Positions 14,824 through 23,474 are shown, counted from the stretch's first letter. The stretch is 45,658 nucleotides of DNA from JAEUIX01 sp964611125 (GCA_964611125.1 CAZSZO010000030.1:1-45658), one strand, 5' to 3'. The notes: generated from the sequence alone by a model not told the origin. Numbers and translations are program-made.

Positions 14824-15003
14824 TTCTCTCTCTCCTCGGATGGATGTCTGACGCCGTGCGGATACAGATCGCGCCGGCTCTCTGTCTCTACTGCGCTTGA
14901 TGGTACCACGGGAGCTTGCCGATGCTACCCAAACGTGGCGGGGAACTGCCGTAAGCGATTACAGGAGCCCCCGGTCAGGATTATCGGGCGTACGAAGGCC
15001 GAA

Positions 15004-16998
15004 CTACTCCGCGTGCGGGATCACCAGGCCCTCCGGCGGGGGTGGCGACGCCGGCACGCCCAGGTACGACAGGGCCCGCTCCATGATCCGCCGCACCACC
15101 GGCCCCGCCGTCGCGGCGCCGTAGTGCAGCTTCTTGCGGACCAGTTCCGGTCCCGGGTCGTCGATCACGACCAGGCACACCAGCCGCGGCTCGGTCGCCG
15201 GCCCCCCGGCGATGAAGCTCGTGTTGTACTGGCCGCTGAAGTAGCCGTCAGAGCCCTTGGGCTTGCGGACGCCCTTAGGGGGCTTGGGGAGCGGGATCTC
15301 GGCCGTTCCTGACTTGCCAAACAGCTCGTATTTCCAGCCGTCTTCTGGCGGGTTGCGTGCGGCCAGCTTCTTGTCGAGGTTCGCCGTGACCCCGCGCAGG
15401 GTGTTGCGGGCGAGTTCCGCGATCCTGGCCGGCAGCACGCGTTTGGTGACGTCGGCTGTGTCGGCGCCGGGGTCCGCCGCGGTGATGCGGAGCGACGGCA
15501 GCGTCCCGGCGCGGTCGCCGGTGCGTGCGAAGATGCTGAAGGCTCGGACCATCTGCAGGGGCGTCACCGCCACTTCGTACCCCGAGGCGACGGACGTATG
15601 GGTGTACTTGCTCCAGTCTTTCTGCGAGGTCACCAGCCCGCTGGCCTCGCCTGGGATGCCGATGCCCGTGGTCTTGCCGAAGCCGAACTTCACGACCGCG
15701 GCGTGCATCTGCTGGGCTGTCAGCCGCTGAGTGCCTTTAACCATGCCGATGTTGGAGGAGTTGACGAGCACCTCGCACCACGTCTGCAGGCCCTTGTGGA
15801 CCACATCGGAGATGTGCCGCCCATAGGCGGTGGTCCAGTGCCCGCCCTCGGTGTCGAAGATCTCGCCCGGCTGGGCCAGGCCCAGCTCCGTCACCGCCGC
15901 CCACATGAAGGGCTTGAACGTCGAGCCCGGCTCGTACACGTCCTCCACGCAGCGGTTGCGGGCGAGCTCGGGGTGGCGCAGTGAGAGGGGGTTGTAGCGG
16001 ATCGTGAAGTACCGCTCGCCGTGCTGGGCGTTGTCCTTGGGGATCAGGTGCTTGAAGTCGTACTCGATGGCGTCGCGGACGGGGCGGATCAGATCGACCA
16101 TGGCGAGGATCTCGCCGGTGTGGGGGTCGAAGATCATGCACCGGCCGCCCTGAGCCTCGGCCTCGATCACGCCGCGCTGCAGCTCCTCGATGGCGATGCG
16201 CTGCAGCTGCAGGTCGATCGAGAGGCGGACGTCTTCGCCCCGCTGCGGGGGTTGATAGCCGCCCGGCTCGACCCAGAGAGCCTTGCCGCGGGCGTCGCGG
16301 ACATAGTTCAGCCGGCCGTCGACGGGCTCGAGCCGGTGGTCGAGGAGCTTCTCGGCGCCCATCAGACCGTCGTCATCGAAGCCGACCTTGCCCAGCAGGG
16401 CCGCGACCTGCTCATCGGCGATGACGTCGCGCACCGGGCGGCTCTCAAGGTGCACCCCGGGGATGCTGAGCGCCCGGATCGCCTCGACCCGCCAGTCATC
16501 AAGCATGCCGCCGATGGAAACATAGCGGATGTCGGGTTTGTCGTCATCGGGGTCGTCATTGGCCCGCAGCTCGCGCCGCCGCTCGTTCTCCGCCATGCGC
16601 GACAGGATCTTGGGACCGATTTCCTCGGGCGGCAGCCCGACCGCCCCGGCGAGTGCGATGATGTCGGCGTCGATCGGCGTGCGGAGCTTGGTGGGGTCGA
16701 CAAAGCAGCGGGCGCCGAAGTGCGTCGCCGCCAGCACCCGGCCGCGCCGGTCGACGATGTCGCCGCGTTTGGCGGGCTCAACGACGGAGCTCACGCGGTC
16801 GCCCATGTGGCGCGTCAGCTCCGCCGCCGGGGCGACCTGGAGCTGCACGACCCGCCCCATCATCACGCCGAAGCCCATGATGAGGACCGCCAGCAACCAG
16901 ATCGCCGCCCCATCTGCGCGGCGTGCGTCGGTGGGGCGGGCCGCTGGCGTGAAGGTCTGCTCCGGGGCGTTGTTTGGGATGGTCGCCGAGCCGTCCAT
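15004..16998 (-). CDS. ftsI: Septal peptidoglycan transpeptidase (class B penicillin-binding protein, FtsI/PBP3-like)
   Basis: A 664-residue class B PBP. It has one N-terminal membrane helix at about 32-50 (AIWLLAVLIMGFGVMMGRV), a dimerisation/pedestal domain with RGDIVDRRGRVLA (78-90), and a C-terminal transpeptidase domain. The active-site motifs are STFK (359-362, catalytic S359), SSN (414-416) and KSG (562-564). It should cross-link peptide stems during septal wall synthesis. The ATG at 16998 has AGGAG (plus-strand CTCCT, 17006-17010) 7 nt upstream; the earlier start at 17145 would add a Pro-rich non-homologous stretch over the upstream gene. It is last in the row rsmH, LysM protein, FtsL-like, ftsI, all on the minus strand. 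Confidence 0.9.
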   Translation of the reverse strand: MDGSATIPNNAPEQTFTPAARPTDARRADGAAIWLLAVLIMGFGVMMGRVVQLQVAPAAELTRHMGDRVSSVVEPAKRGDIVDRRGRVLAATHFGARCFVDPTKLRTPIDADIIALAGAVGLPPEEIGPKILSRMAENERRRELRANDDPDDDKPDIRYVSIGGMLDDWRVEAIRALSIPGVHLESRPVRDVIADEQVAALLGKVGFDDDGLMGAEKLLDHRLEPVDGRLNYVRDARGKALWVEPGGYQPPQRGEDVRLSIDLQLQRIAIEELQRGVIEAEAQGGRCMIFDPHTGEILAMVDLIRPVRDAIEYDFKHLIPKDNAQHGERYFTIRYNPLSLRHPELARNRCVEDVYEPGSTFKPFMWAAVTELGLAQPGEIFDTEGGHWTTAYGRHISDVVHKGLQTWCEVLVNSSNIGMVKGTQRLTAQQMHAAVVKFGFGKTTGIGIPGEASGLVTSQKDWSKYTHTSVASGYEVAVTPLQMVRAFSIFARTGDRAGTLPSLRITAADPGADTADVTKRVLPARIAELARNTLRGVTANLDKKLAARNPPEDGWKYELFGKSGTAEIPLPKPPKGVRKPKGSDGYFSGQYNTSFIAGGPATEPRLVCLVVIDDPGPELVRKKLHYGAATAGPVVRRIMERALSYLGVPASPPPPEGLVIPHAE

Positions 16999-17044
16999 GC
17001 TCATGCTCCTGGGAACGGGTCGTGCGACCCGCGCTCCTGCTGCG

Positions 17045-17494
17045 TCAATCGCGCGGCTCATCGCCGGTGGCGAGCGTGGTCGGTGGGATGGGGGCGGATG
17101 GGGCGGTGGCGGAGAGAGAATCCTGCTCGTGATCCGGCGCCACATCGCCCGCGCGGGCGCCGGCAGGCCTGGGCTTCACGACTTTGGGCTTCTTCGGGTC
17201 GGTCAAGGCGGGGCCGGTTGGCGAAGGCGTCAGGAAATCGGCCTCGGTCGGCGCCTTGTCCACGCCCAGGGTCTTGAGCGGACCGTACTGCTGGGCGATC
17301 TGCTCGACGCGTTCGGGGGTGATCCGCTCAGCGATCCGCGTGCGGATGAGGTACAGATCGCGATCCCGGTCATGCATCCGTAACTGCGCCTTGGTCAACT
17401 CGTGAACCGCCTGAAGACGAGCCTGCCGCAGGTGCAGCAGCGTCGCGGCGGCGACGCCGAGCGACAGAATCAGGACGCAGAGCTTGGCGAGCAT
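17045..17494 (-). CDS. ftsL: FtsL-like bitopic cell-division protein
   Basis: A 149-residue protein with an N-terminal membrane helix (about 3-20, AKLCVLILSLGVAAATLL), then a helical coiled-coil-like region (about 21-75, HLRQARLQAVHELTKAQLRM and onward). The C-terminus is a disordered Pro/Ala-rich tail of about 65 residues, longer than in classical FtsL. Sequence identity to FtsL is always low. The call rests on size, topology and position directly before ftsI and after rsmH, as in the dcw cluster. FtsL with FtsB/FtsQ normally activates the FtsW-FtsI synthase. The ribosome site is weak (AAGG). Confidence 0.65.
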   Translation of the reverse strand: MLAKLCVLILSLGVAAATLLHLRQARLQAVHELTKAQLRMHDRDRDLYLIRTRIAERITPERVEQIAQQYGPLKTLGVDKAPTEADFLTPSPTGPALTDPKKPKVVKPRPAGARAGDVAPDHEQDSLSATAPSAPIPPTTLATGDEPRD

Positions 17495-17570
17495 GGGTGG
17501 CCTTCAGCCGGAGCGTGGGGCGGGCGGAAATAGGAGAGCCGGGCGAGGACCCAACGAGAACCTGCGGCGT

Positions 17571-18383
17571 CTACTTCTCAGGCAGCTTGATCGTCTGCCC
17601 TTCACGGAGGTTGTCGCCGGTCGGGCCAAGCTCGGGGTTGAGCTTGACGATTTCCTTGATCCGGTCGGCGCTGCCGAGCACCGTCCGGGCGATCCTGACG
17701 ACCGTATCGCCCTTCTTGGCCGCGTAGGTGCGGGTCTTGGGTGCGGTGGCTTCGGGCTTGGCCTCAGGCTTCTCGGGCTTGCCGCCAGGTGTGAGCGAGG
17801 TGTTCACGACGCGCGTTGTTGAGGGGGCGGGCTCGCTCACGGCCAGCGTCGCCTTACCGAGGAGAACGTCCTTGGGCGGCAGCCTGAGCGACTGCCCGAT
17901 CGAGAGGTCCTTGCCGTTCTTGAGCTTGTCCTTGTTGTACGCCGCGAGCCGGTCGTGCAGCGACCCGTCGGCATACTCACGCTGGGCGATCTTGTAGAGG
18001 CTGTCGCCGCTTACGACGGCGTAGGTCTTTTCCTTGCCGGTCGACACGGGGAGGGGAGTCCGCGAGGTTTCGCTGCCGAGTATCGACGGGCCATCGGTGT
18101 GGTCGACCTTGATGAGCGCTTCGGGCTGGCCGGAGATGATCTCTTCGATCCGGGGCCGCGGCGCCATGCCCAACTGGTGGTCGTCGCCGGGCGGCAGGGG
18201 CCGACTGACAGGCTCACTCACGAAAGTGCTGTTTGTGCCCTGTTCGGGCAGTATGCCTGATGCCGTCAGCACGGGATCGAGCTTCTGGTTGCGGGCCTTG
18301 GAGAGGTAATCCCCCACCAGCACCCCGAAGACCAGAAAGACCGAGAAACCGATGATGAGCGCCAGCTTGCTTTCGCGTGTCAC
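17571..18383 (-). CDS. Membrane-anchored protein with two LysM domains
   Basis: A 270-residue protein with an N-terminal membrane helix (about 8-25, ALIIGFSVFLVFGVLVGD), a spacer, LysM 1 at about 119-169 (YAVVSGDSLYKIAQREYAD to LRLPP), a Pro/Lys-rich linker, and LysM 2 at about 218-268 (YAAKKGDTVVRIARTVLGS to IKLPEK). LysM domains bind N-acetylglucosamine-containing glycans, so it probably tethers the membrane to peptidoglycan. Its place between rsmH and the FtsL-like gene, in the usual dcw interval, suggests a division or wall role (inference). GTG 18383 is chosen for the AAGGAAG site about 7 nt upstream. An in-frame ATG at 18488 would add a charged leader before the helix. Confidence 0.82.
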   Translation of the reverse strand: MTRESKLALIIGFSVFLVFGVLVGDYLSKARNQKLDPVLTASGILPEQGTNSTFVSEPVSRPLPPGDDHQLGMAPRPRIEEIISGQPEALIKVDHTDGPSILGSETSRTPLPVSTGKEKTYAVVSGDSLYKIAQREYADGSLHDRLAAYNKDKLKNGKDLSIGQSLRLPPKDVLLGKATLAVSEPAPSTTRVVNTSLTPGGKPEKPEAKPEATAPKTRTYAAKKGDTVVRIARTVLGSADRIKEIVKLNPELGPTGDNLREGQTIKLPEK

Positions 18384-18486
18384 CGCTGATCTTCCTTCCA
18401 ACCGCTGGGGCCGCAGCGCCGGATTCCGAGGCGTTCGGAGGGTCCGGGAGCGCGTGACGGCCGCGCGATCGTCCTTGCTCCACAGC

Positions 18487-18492
18487 ATATCG
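18487..18492 (-). promoter_or_regulatory. TATGCT -10-like hexamer before the LysM-ftsL-ftsI group
   Basis: Minus-strand TATGCT stands about 100 nt upstream of the LysM gene start, in the 200-nt gap after rsmH. It could allow the LysM-ftsL-ftsI group to be transcribed separately from rsmH, with a leader containing a Shine-Dalgarno site. The remainder of the gap shows no other clear feature. Confidence 0.35.
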
Positions 18493-18583
18493 GTTATCGC
18501 GCGCGTTGGCGATTGAATCTTCTTTCCCCGATCGGCGGCGCCTCACCGCCCGCGCTGCCCGGGCAAGGGCTGACGGGCGCCGG

Positions 18584-19570
18584 TCAACCTTGCGCCCCCC
18601 GCTCGCCCGGCGTCAACCGGATAGCCCGAAGCTTGGCTGACCCGGCGCGAGGGTTCCTACCGATCTCGGCCTCGCTCGCCTGCACCGCGCCCCGGGTGAT
18701 TTCCCGGGCCCGGCCCGCGCTGACCAGCTCCCCGAACGCCCGCTTCACCGGCCGGTCCTCCAGGGAGTGAAAGCTGATGATCGCGATCCGGGCCCCCTCG
18801 GCGAGCCATCCGGGCGGGGGCGCTGCGCCGGCTGGAGAGCGTGGAGGACTGCCGACGACGCGCGCCGACTTCGAGACGCTGGCAAGCAGCGCTTCGAGAT
18901 TCCCGAGTTCATCGTTCACGGCAATCCGCATCGCCTGAAACGTTCGCGTCGCCGGGTCGATGCCCCGGCCGCCGTGGCTCGGCGCCGACCGCCGGACCAC
19001 GCTCCGCACCAGCTCCGCGAGGTCGCCCGTGCTTCGGAGCGGCTGAACCGCCCGGGCCGCGATGATCCGCTCGGCCACCGCCCGGGCCCTTCGTTCCTCG
19101 CCGTACTCACCGATGATGCGGGTGAGCTCCTCGAGCGGGAGTGAATTCACGAGGTCTGCCGCGGTCGGGCCCGCCATGGGGTTCAGGCGCATGTCCAGCG
19201 GGCCATCGCGGCTGAAGGAGAATCCCCGCGCCGGGTCGTCCACCTGCGGGGAGGCGAAGCCCAGATCGGCCAGCACGGTGTCAGCCCGCAGGCCCAGCGC
19301 CGGCAGGCGCCGGGGCGCCTCCGCGAACGACGCATGCACCGTCTCAATCCGCACACCCGGCGCCTCGGCGGCGACGCGGGCGCGAGCCAGCGCCAGGTTG
19401 CCCGGGTCAAGGTCAAAGAGCACCACGGCGCCCCCCGATCCGAGCCCGCGCGCCAGGGCCGCGGCGTGCCCACCCAGGCCTGCGGTGCAGTCAAGCAGCG
19501 TCTCGCCCGCCTGCGGAGCGAGGGCGGCGATGGTCTCATTCAGCAGCACCGGCGCATGGGAAAAGCTCAA
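18584..19570 (-). CDS. rsmH: 16S rRNA (cytosine(1402)-N4)-methyltransferase RsmH (MraW)
   Basis: RsmH methylates N4 of C1402 in 16S rRNA and is usually among the first genes of the dcw cluster. The protein has 328 residues, with HAPVLLNETIAAL at the start, the SAM-binding DCTAGLGGHA (27-36), GFSFSRDGPLDMRLNP, and IISFHSLEDRPVKRAF near the end, all typical of the family. The start is the TTG at 19568-19570, beginning MSFSHAPVLL, because homology begins here and TATGGT lies 5 nt upstream; another in-frame TTG is 6 nt earlier. A Pro/Gly-rich loop lies before the FHSLED motif. It leads the minus-strand row ending in ftsI. Confidence 0.92.
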   Translation of the reverse strand: MSFSHAPVLLNETIAALAPQAGETLLDCTAGLGGHAAALARGLGSGGAVVLFDLDPGNLALARARVAAEAPGVRIETVHASFAEAPRRLPALGLRADTVLADLGFASPQVDDPARGFSFSRDGPLDMRLNPMAGPTAADLVNSLPLEELTRIIGEYGEERRARAVAERIIAARAVQPLRSTGDLAELVRSVVRRSAPSHGGRGIDPATRTFQAMRIAVNDELGNLEALLASVSKSARVVGSPPRSPAGAAPPPGWLAEGARIAIISFHSLEDRPVKRAFGELVSAGRAREITRGAVQASEAEIGRNPRAGSAKLRAIRLTPGERGAQG

Positions 19571-19575
19571 GTCCA

Positions 19576-19581
19576 ACCATA
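19576..19581 (-). promoter_or_regulatory. TATGGT -10-like hexamer before rsmH
   Basis: Minus-strand TATGGT is 5 nt before the TTG start; no Shine-Dalgarno sequence is present. Confidence 0.5.
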
Positions 19582-19637
19582 CGGGGCGCAGCGCCCGGCC
19601 CGTATCCCCCTCCCCCCGCCGTCCCGCTCGCCCGCTC

Positions 19638-20531
19638 TCAGGGCAGCGCCGGCGGGTCGGTGTCGATGCCGGTCCCGGAGAACAGCTTGTTGTTCGACCC
19701 CGCAGCGGTCTCGGCGAACGAACCGTCGGGGTTGAGCAGGTATCCCAGGCCCTCAAGTGTCGAGGTTGCGCCGTGCCCGTCGGCGTACATCGCGTTGACG
19801 CGCCCGGCGTGCCGAGCTGCGGGGGCCGAGCGGAGGCGGTCGGTCCCGCGGTCGCTTTGCGGGGTCAGCCGGGGCGGGTCGAGGGCGTACGCCTCGTTGC
19901 ACTCCTCCTGAGTGCCCCGTCCATTGTTGTTGTAGGGCTGGCGGCTGGCGGTGGGGAAGCTCGCGGCCGAGCCGAGCCCGTCGGCGGCGACGAGCGTTCC
20001 GCCCGTGGCCAGCAGCTTTGACCGCTTCACCGGGTACTGGTGATACCGGTTGCTGGTGATCCGCGAGTTGCCCAGGAACTGGTAGTTGTAGCCGTACGGA
20101 CCGTTGCGCTCATCGACGTACAGCGGCACAGTGGGACACACGAAGACGTCGCTCTGGTAATCCTGCCGGTCGTCGGTGGTGCTGGGCTCGTGGAAGGGGA
20201 AGACTCCGACATAGAGCCCCATGCGGGCGATCCACGTCGGGCGGAACTTGAGCCCGTTGCCGACCTCGTACCAGTTGGCGGGGTTCCCAGTGCCGCCCGC
20301 CAGGCCCGGCGCCCGGTGAGGCACCATGACGTCCTTGTTCTCGTCGGCGAAGCCCTGCCAGCCGATGTTCAGTTGCCGCTGGTTGGCGAGGCACTTGGTG
20401 GCCCGGGCGGCCTCACGGGCGGAGCCCAGCGATGGCAGCAGGAGCCCCACCAGCAGGGCGATGATGGCGATGACGACGAGCAGTTCGATCAGGGTGAATC
20501 CCGCTCGCGGGCGCTGTGAAGAGAAGACCAT
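19638..20531 (-). CDS. Prepilin-type protein with H-X9-DG C-terminal motif (pseudopilin-like)
   Basis: A 297-residue protein with a type IV prepilin leader (MVFSSQRPRAG) and the cleavage/methylation motif G-FTLIELLVVIAIIALLVG, so mature protein would begin at F12. A long N-terminal helix continues through REAARATKCLANQRQLN. Near the end is HAGRVNAMYADG, an exact H-X9-DG motif found with this leader in the large planctomycete prepilin-like families. The globular part (residues about 45-270) is Tyr/Asn-rich with no enzyme motif. It probably forms a pseudopilus or surface filament; partner genes are not nearby. The ATG at 20531 has no Shine-Dalgarno site but TACGCT 5 nt upstream. Confidence 0.85.
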   Translation of the reverse strand: MVFSSQRPRAGFTLIELLVVIAIIALLVGLLLPSLGSAREAARATKCLANQRQLNIGWQGFADENKDVMVPHRAPGLAGGTGNPANWYEVGNGLKFRPTWIARMGLYVGVFPFHEPSTTDDRQDYQSDVFVCPTVPLYVDERNGPYGYNYQFLGNSRITSNRYHQYPVKRSKLLATGGTLVAADGLGSAASFPTASRQPYNNNGRGTQEECNEAYALDPPRLTPQSDRGTDRLRSAPAARHAGRVNAMYADGHGATSTLEGLGYLLNPDGSFAETAAGSNNKLFSGTGIDTDPPALP

Positions 20532-20536
20532 TGTTG

Positions 20537-20542
20537 AGCGTA
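20537..20542 (-). promoter_or_regulatory. TACGCT -10-like hexamer before the prepilin-like gene
   Basis: Minus-strand TACGCT is 5 nt before the ATG at 20531, fitting a leaderless transcript. Confidence 0.55.
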
Positions 20543-20650
20543 GCAAAGGAAAAGCACGTGCCCGTACCCCAGAGCACGCCCTCACGCGATCTTTGCAGAA
20601 ATGTGGTCTCGCCGCCAGAACAACGAGGCCCCGATAGCTCATCCTCCGCT

Positions 20651-20671
20651 GTGTGCTGTGTGCTGTGTGCT
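20651..20671. repeat. Three tandem copies of the heptamer GTGTGCT
   Basis: GTGTGCT is repeated three times head to tail, with a partial GCT before it (20648-20650). It sits in the 158-nt gap between the dehydrogenase stop and the prepilin-like start. A slippage-prone microsatellite; no function is evident. Confidence 0.6.
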
Positions 20672-20689
20672 GGGGTGGCCCGCCCCCGC

Positions 20690-21877
20690 TCAACCCGCAT
20701 GCCTCGCCACTTCCCGCGCCACTTCGATGGTCGTGTTCGCCCCGCCCATGTCGTACGTCCGCACTTTGCCTTCCCTGATCACCCGCGCGATGGCCGCCTC
20801 CAGACGCACGGCCTTGGCCTTTTCCTCCTCGCAGCCGGGGCGATCGCCCAGCCAGTCGAGCATCATCTTGGCGGTGAGCAGCATCGCGTGCGGGTTCACC
20901 TTGTACTGCCCGGCGTACTTCGGGGCGCTCCCGTGCGTGGGCTCAAAGACTGCGTAGCGGTCGCCCAGGTTCGCGCTGGGGGCGAAGCCCAGCCCGCCCA
21001 CCAGGCCCGCGCACAGGTCGCTCACGATGTCGCCGAACATGTTCTCAGCGACGATGACCGAGTACTCCTGCGGGTTCTTGAACATCCACATGCAGATCGC
21101 ATCGATGTTCGCCTCATCGGCCCAGATGCCTCCCTGGTCGGGCGCCGCGTAGTCCTTGGCCAACTGGCGGAAGATCCGCGTCATCAGCCCGCCGGTCTCG
21201 CGCAGCACATTGGGCTTTTCGACCAGCGTCACCCGCTTGCGGCCGGTGCGCCTGGCGAACTCGAAAGCCTGCCGGCAGATGTTGGTGCACCCCTGCACGC
21301 TCACGATCCGCGTCGAGAGGGCCACGTTCTCCAGGCCCTTGTCCTTCCAGGGCTTCATCTTGGGGTTGGCGCACAGGGCTGTGTACACAGGCTCGGGGAG
21401 CGGGAAGAACTCCACCCCGCCGTAGCTCCCCTCGGTGTTCTCGCGGAAGACGACCTGGTCGATGAGCACATCGCGGGCCTCGGGATTGGCCAGGCGGGTG
21501 CCGCGGTAGTTGAGCGGGTTGCCCTCATAGGTCTTGCACGGGCGCATGTTGGTGTGCAGGTTGAACATCTGCCGCAGCTTGACGATGGGCGAGAAGTAGA
21601 CAAGGCCCTTGCCCTTCAGCTCGGGGGCCAATTCGTCCTTCGCCTCGTCCTGCGGCTTGCTGGTGATGGCCCCGAACAGGCCGCAGGTGGTCGCGTTGAG
21701 CACCTTCACGCTGCGATCCGGCAGCGGGTTGCCCTCGCGACGCCAGAACTCCCATCCGATATCGCACGGCACATACTCCGCGTCGAGCTTCATCGCGTCC
21801 AGCACCAAGCGGGTCGCCTCCATCACGTCGTTACCGATCCCGTCCCCGGGCATCCAGGCGATCGAGTACTTGGCCAT
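20690..21877 (-). CDS. Isocitrate/isopropylmalate dehydrogenase family enzyme
   Basis: A 395-residue beta-hydroxyacid oxidative decarboxylase. It starts with IAWMPGDGIGNDV and has RENTEG (145-150), the isocitrate-dehydrogenase form of this loop, catalytic-region Tyr in GSYGGVEFF, and the metal-binding VAENMFGDIVSDL. Near the cofactor, HGSAPKYAGQYKVNP carries K320-Y321, aligning with the Lys-Tyr pair that gives E. coli isocitrate dehydrogenase its NADP preference. The substrate loop LRQMFNLHTNMRP is closer to the isopropylmalate dehydrogenase form. Isocitrate is the likeliest substrate but this is not certain. AAGGAG stands 6 nt before the ATG, and TAGGCT further upstream may be the -10 element. 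It appears to be a monocistronic unit. Confidence 0.85.
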   Translation of the reverse strand: MAKYSIAWMPGDGIGNDVMEATRLVLDAMKLDAEYVPCDIGWEFWRREGNPLPDRSVKVLNATTCGLFGAITSKPQDEAKDELAPELKGKGLVYFSPIVKLRQMFNLHTNMRPCKTYEGNPLNYRGTRLANPEARDVLIDQVVFRENTEGSYGGVEFFPLPEPVYTALCANPKMKPWKDKGLENVALSTRIVSVQGCTNICRQAFEFARRTGRKRVTLVEKPNVLRETGGLMTRIFRQLAKDYAAPDQGGIWADEANIDAICMWMFKNPQEYSVIVAENMFGDIVSDLCAGLVGGLGFAPSANLGDRYAVFEPTHGSAPKYAGQYKVNPHAMLLTAKMMLDWLGDRPGCEEEKAKAVRLEAAIARVIREGKVRTYDMGGANTTIEVAREVARHAG

Positions 21878-22001
21878 GAGTCGCTCCTTGCAAGGCTCTG
21901 AACCCGCCCGAGCCTACCAAGAAATCGTCCAGGCGGGATCCGCCCCCCTCTCCGCCACCGGCGATCCCGAACCGTCCGGTCCGGCAAGCCGTAACGGGGG
22001 G

Positions 22002-22265
22002 ATGCTGTTTATGGTCATCGAGCACTTCAAGGGCGGCGATCCGGGCGCCGTGGGCGAACGCTTCCGCAAGCTCGGCCGGCTGATGCCCGAAGGGCGCGGC
22101 GTGGCCTATGTCGCCAGTTGGATGGCCGCCGACGGCTCAAAGTGCTACCAACTGATGGAGGCCCCGGCCCGGGCTGACCTCGACCCCTGGATCGCCAACT
22201 GGGCCGACCTGGTCGACTTTGAGGTTGAGCCCGTACTCACCTCAGCAGAGTTCTGGCAACGCTGA
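22002..22265 (+). CDS. Small DUF3303-like protein
   Basis: An 87-residue soluble protein starting MLFMVIEHFKGGDP, with a core of the form RFRKLGRLMPEGRGVAYVASW and an acidic end, ending in FWQR. It resembles the DUF3303 family of small ferredoxin-like-fold proteins, whose function is unknown. The ATG at 22002 follows a G-run (GGGGGG) that could act as a ribosome site; a second ATG at 22011 is possible. It is divergent from the dehydrogenase (124-nt gap) and convergent with floA. Nothing in the context suggests its role. Confidence 0.72.
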   Translation: MLFMVIEHFKGGDPGAVGERFRKLGRLMPEGRGVAYVASWMAADGSKCYQLMEAPARADLDPWIANWADLVDFEVEPVLTSAEFWQR

Positions 22266-22358
22266 TCGGCCGCAGACTGACCACGCCCCCGCGTCTCTGA
22301 AGCGCGTTCCTGAGGCGTGGCGATCCCGGGCGAACCAGCGGCCTGGCGAAGCGTGGCC

Positions 22359-23432
22359 TCAGCTCAGCGGCCCGCGCTCGCCCACCGACTGCGTCCCGCC
22401 CCCGGCGATGGCGCTGCGCATCAGCGTGTCAGCCTGCACGTTTTTCAGGCGGTAATAGTCCATGATGCCCAGGTTTCCCGACCTGAAAGCCTCGGCGATC
22501 GCGCGGGGGATCTCAGCCTCCGCGAGCACGACGGCCGCCTTGTTCTCTTCGATCTTCGCCTTGTTCTCCTGCTCCAGCGCCACCGCGAGGGCGCGGCGCT
22601 TCTCCGCCTCGGCCTGGGCCCGCTTCTTGTCGGCCTCGGCCTGGGCTGTCTGCAGCTGGGCGCCGATGTTCTCGCCGACGTCGATGTCGGCGATGTCGAT
22701 CGAGAGGATCTCGAACGCCGTGCCGGCGTCAAGCCCCTTGTTCATGACGGTCTTGGAGATGTTGTCGGGGTTTTCGAGCACTTCCTTGTGCGAGCGGGCC
22801 GAGCCGATGGTGGTCACGATGCCCTCGCCGACACGGGCGATGATCGTCTCCTCGGTAGCGCCGCCGATGAGCCTCGAGAGGTTGGTCCGCACCGTCACGC
22901 GGGCCTTGGCCTTGAGCTGGATGCCGTCCTGGGCGACGGCGTCGATGGTCGAGCGCGGGCCCGATTGAGCGGGGCAGTCGATCACCTTGGGATAGACCGA
23001 GGTGTTCACCGCATCGAGGATGTCGCGCCCGGCCCGGTCGATCGCGCACGCCGCGTTGAAATCCAGCGGGATGCGGGCCGAACGGGCCGAGATCATCGCC
23101 CGGACGACCTTGGTCACGTTGCCGCCGGCGAGGTAGTGCGTCTCCAGCTGGTTGGTCGAGATGTCGAGCTCGGCCTTGCGGGCGGCGATCAGGTTGATCA
23201 CCACCACGCGGGGGTCGACCTTGCGCAGCTTCATGCCGATGAGCTCGATGATCCCCACCGGCGCCCCGCTGAACAGAGCCTGAATGTACAGGTTCAGCAC
23301 CTGACCGACGACGAACAGCAGCACCAAGGCGATGATCAGGATGATGATGCCGGCGACAATGGCGATGACGATGCCGGCGCTCGGGCCGCCGCCCGGGCCC
23401 TGCGCAAGCGTGTTGAGGAATCCTGAAAGCAT
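22359..23432 (-). CDS. floA: Flotillin-like membrane scaffold protein FloA
   Basis: A 357-residue flotillin-like protein, which organises ordered membrane microdomains. A Gly-rich N-terminus precedes a membrane-inserted hydrophobic stretch (about 19-47, AGIVIAIVAGIIILIIALVL). A band-7/SPFH-like region follows, with GAPVGIIELIGMKLRKVDP and VAQDGIQLKAKARVTVRTNL. The C-terminal half has a long Ala/Glu/Lys-rich coiled coil (QTAQAEADKKRAQAEAEKRR). GGGAG stands 8 nt before the ATG and a TATACT box is upstream. The two nfeD genes lie immediately before it on the same strand, the partnership known from Bacillus yqeZ-yqfA. Confidence 0.92.
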   Translation of the reverse strand: MLSGFLNTLAQGPGGGPSAGIVIAIVAGIIILIIALVLLFVVGQVLNLYIQALFSGAPVGIIELIGMKLRKVDPRVVVINLIAARKAELDISTNQLETHYLAGGNVTKVVRAMISARSARIPLDFNAACAIDRAGRDILDAVNTSVYPKVIDCPAQSGPRSTIDAVAQDGIQLKAKARVTVRTNLSRLIGGATEETIIARVGEGIVTTIGSARSHKEVLENPDNISKTVMNKGLDAGTAFEILSIDIADIDVGENIGAQLQTAQAEADKKRAQAEAEKRRALAVALEQENKAKIEENKAAVVLAEAEIPRAIAEAFRSGNLGIMDYYRLKNVQADTLMRSAIAGGGTQSVGERGPLS

Positions 23433-23474
23433 GCGAACGTCTCCCGCATCGAGGTGAAAGGACCGGTCGGTCGG

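Noticed and set aside
22281..22320. CCACGCC...GGCGTGG inverted repeat between the DUF3303 gene and floA as a terminator
   Set aside because: The loop is long, the inner pairing is broken and no T-run follows on either strand.
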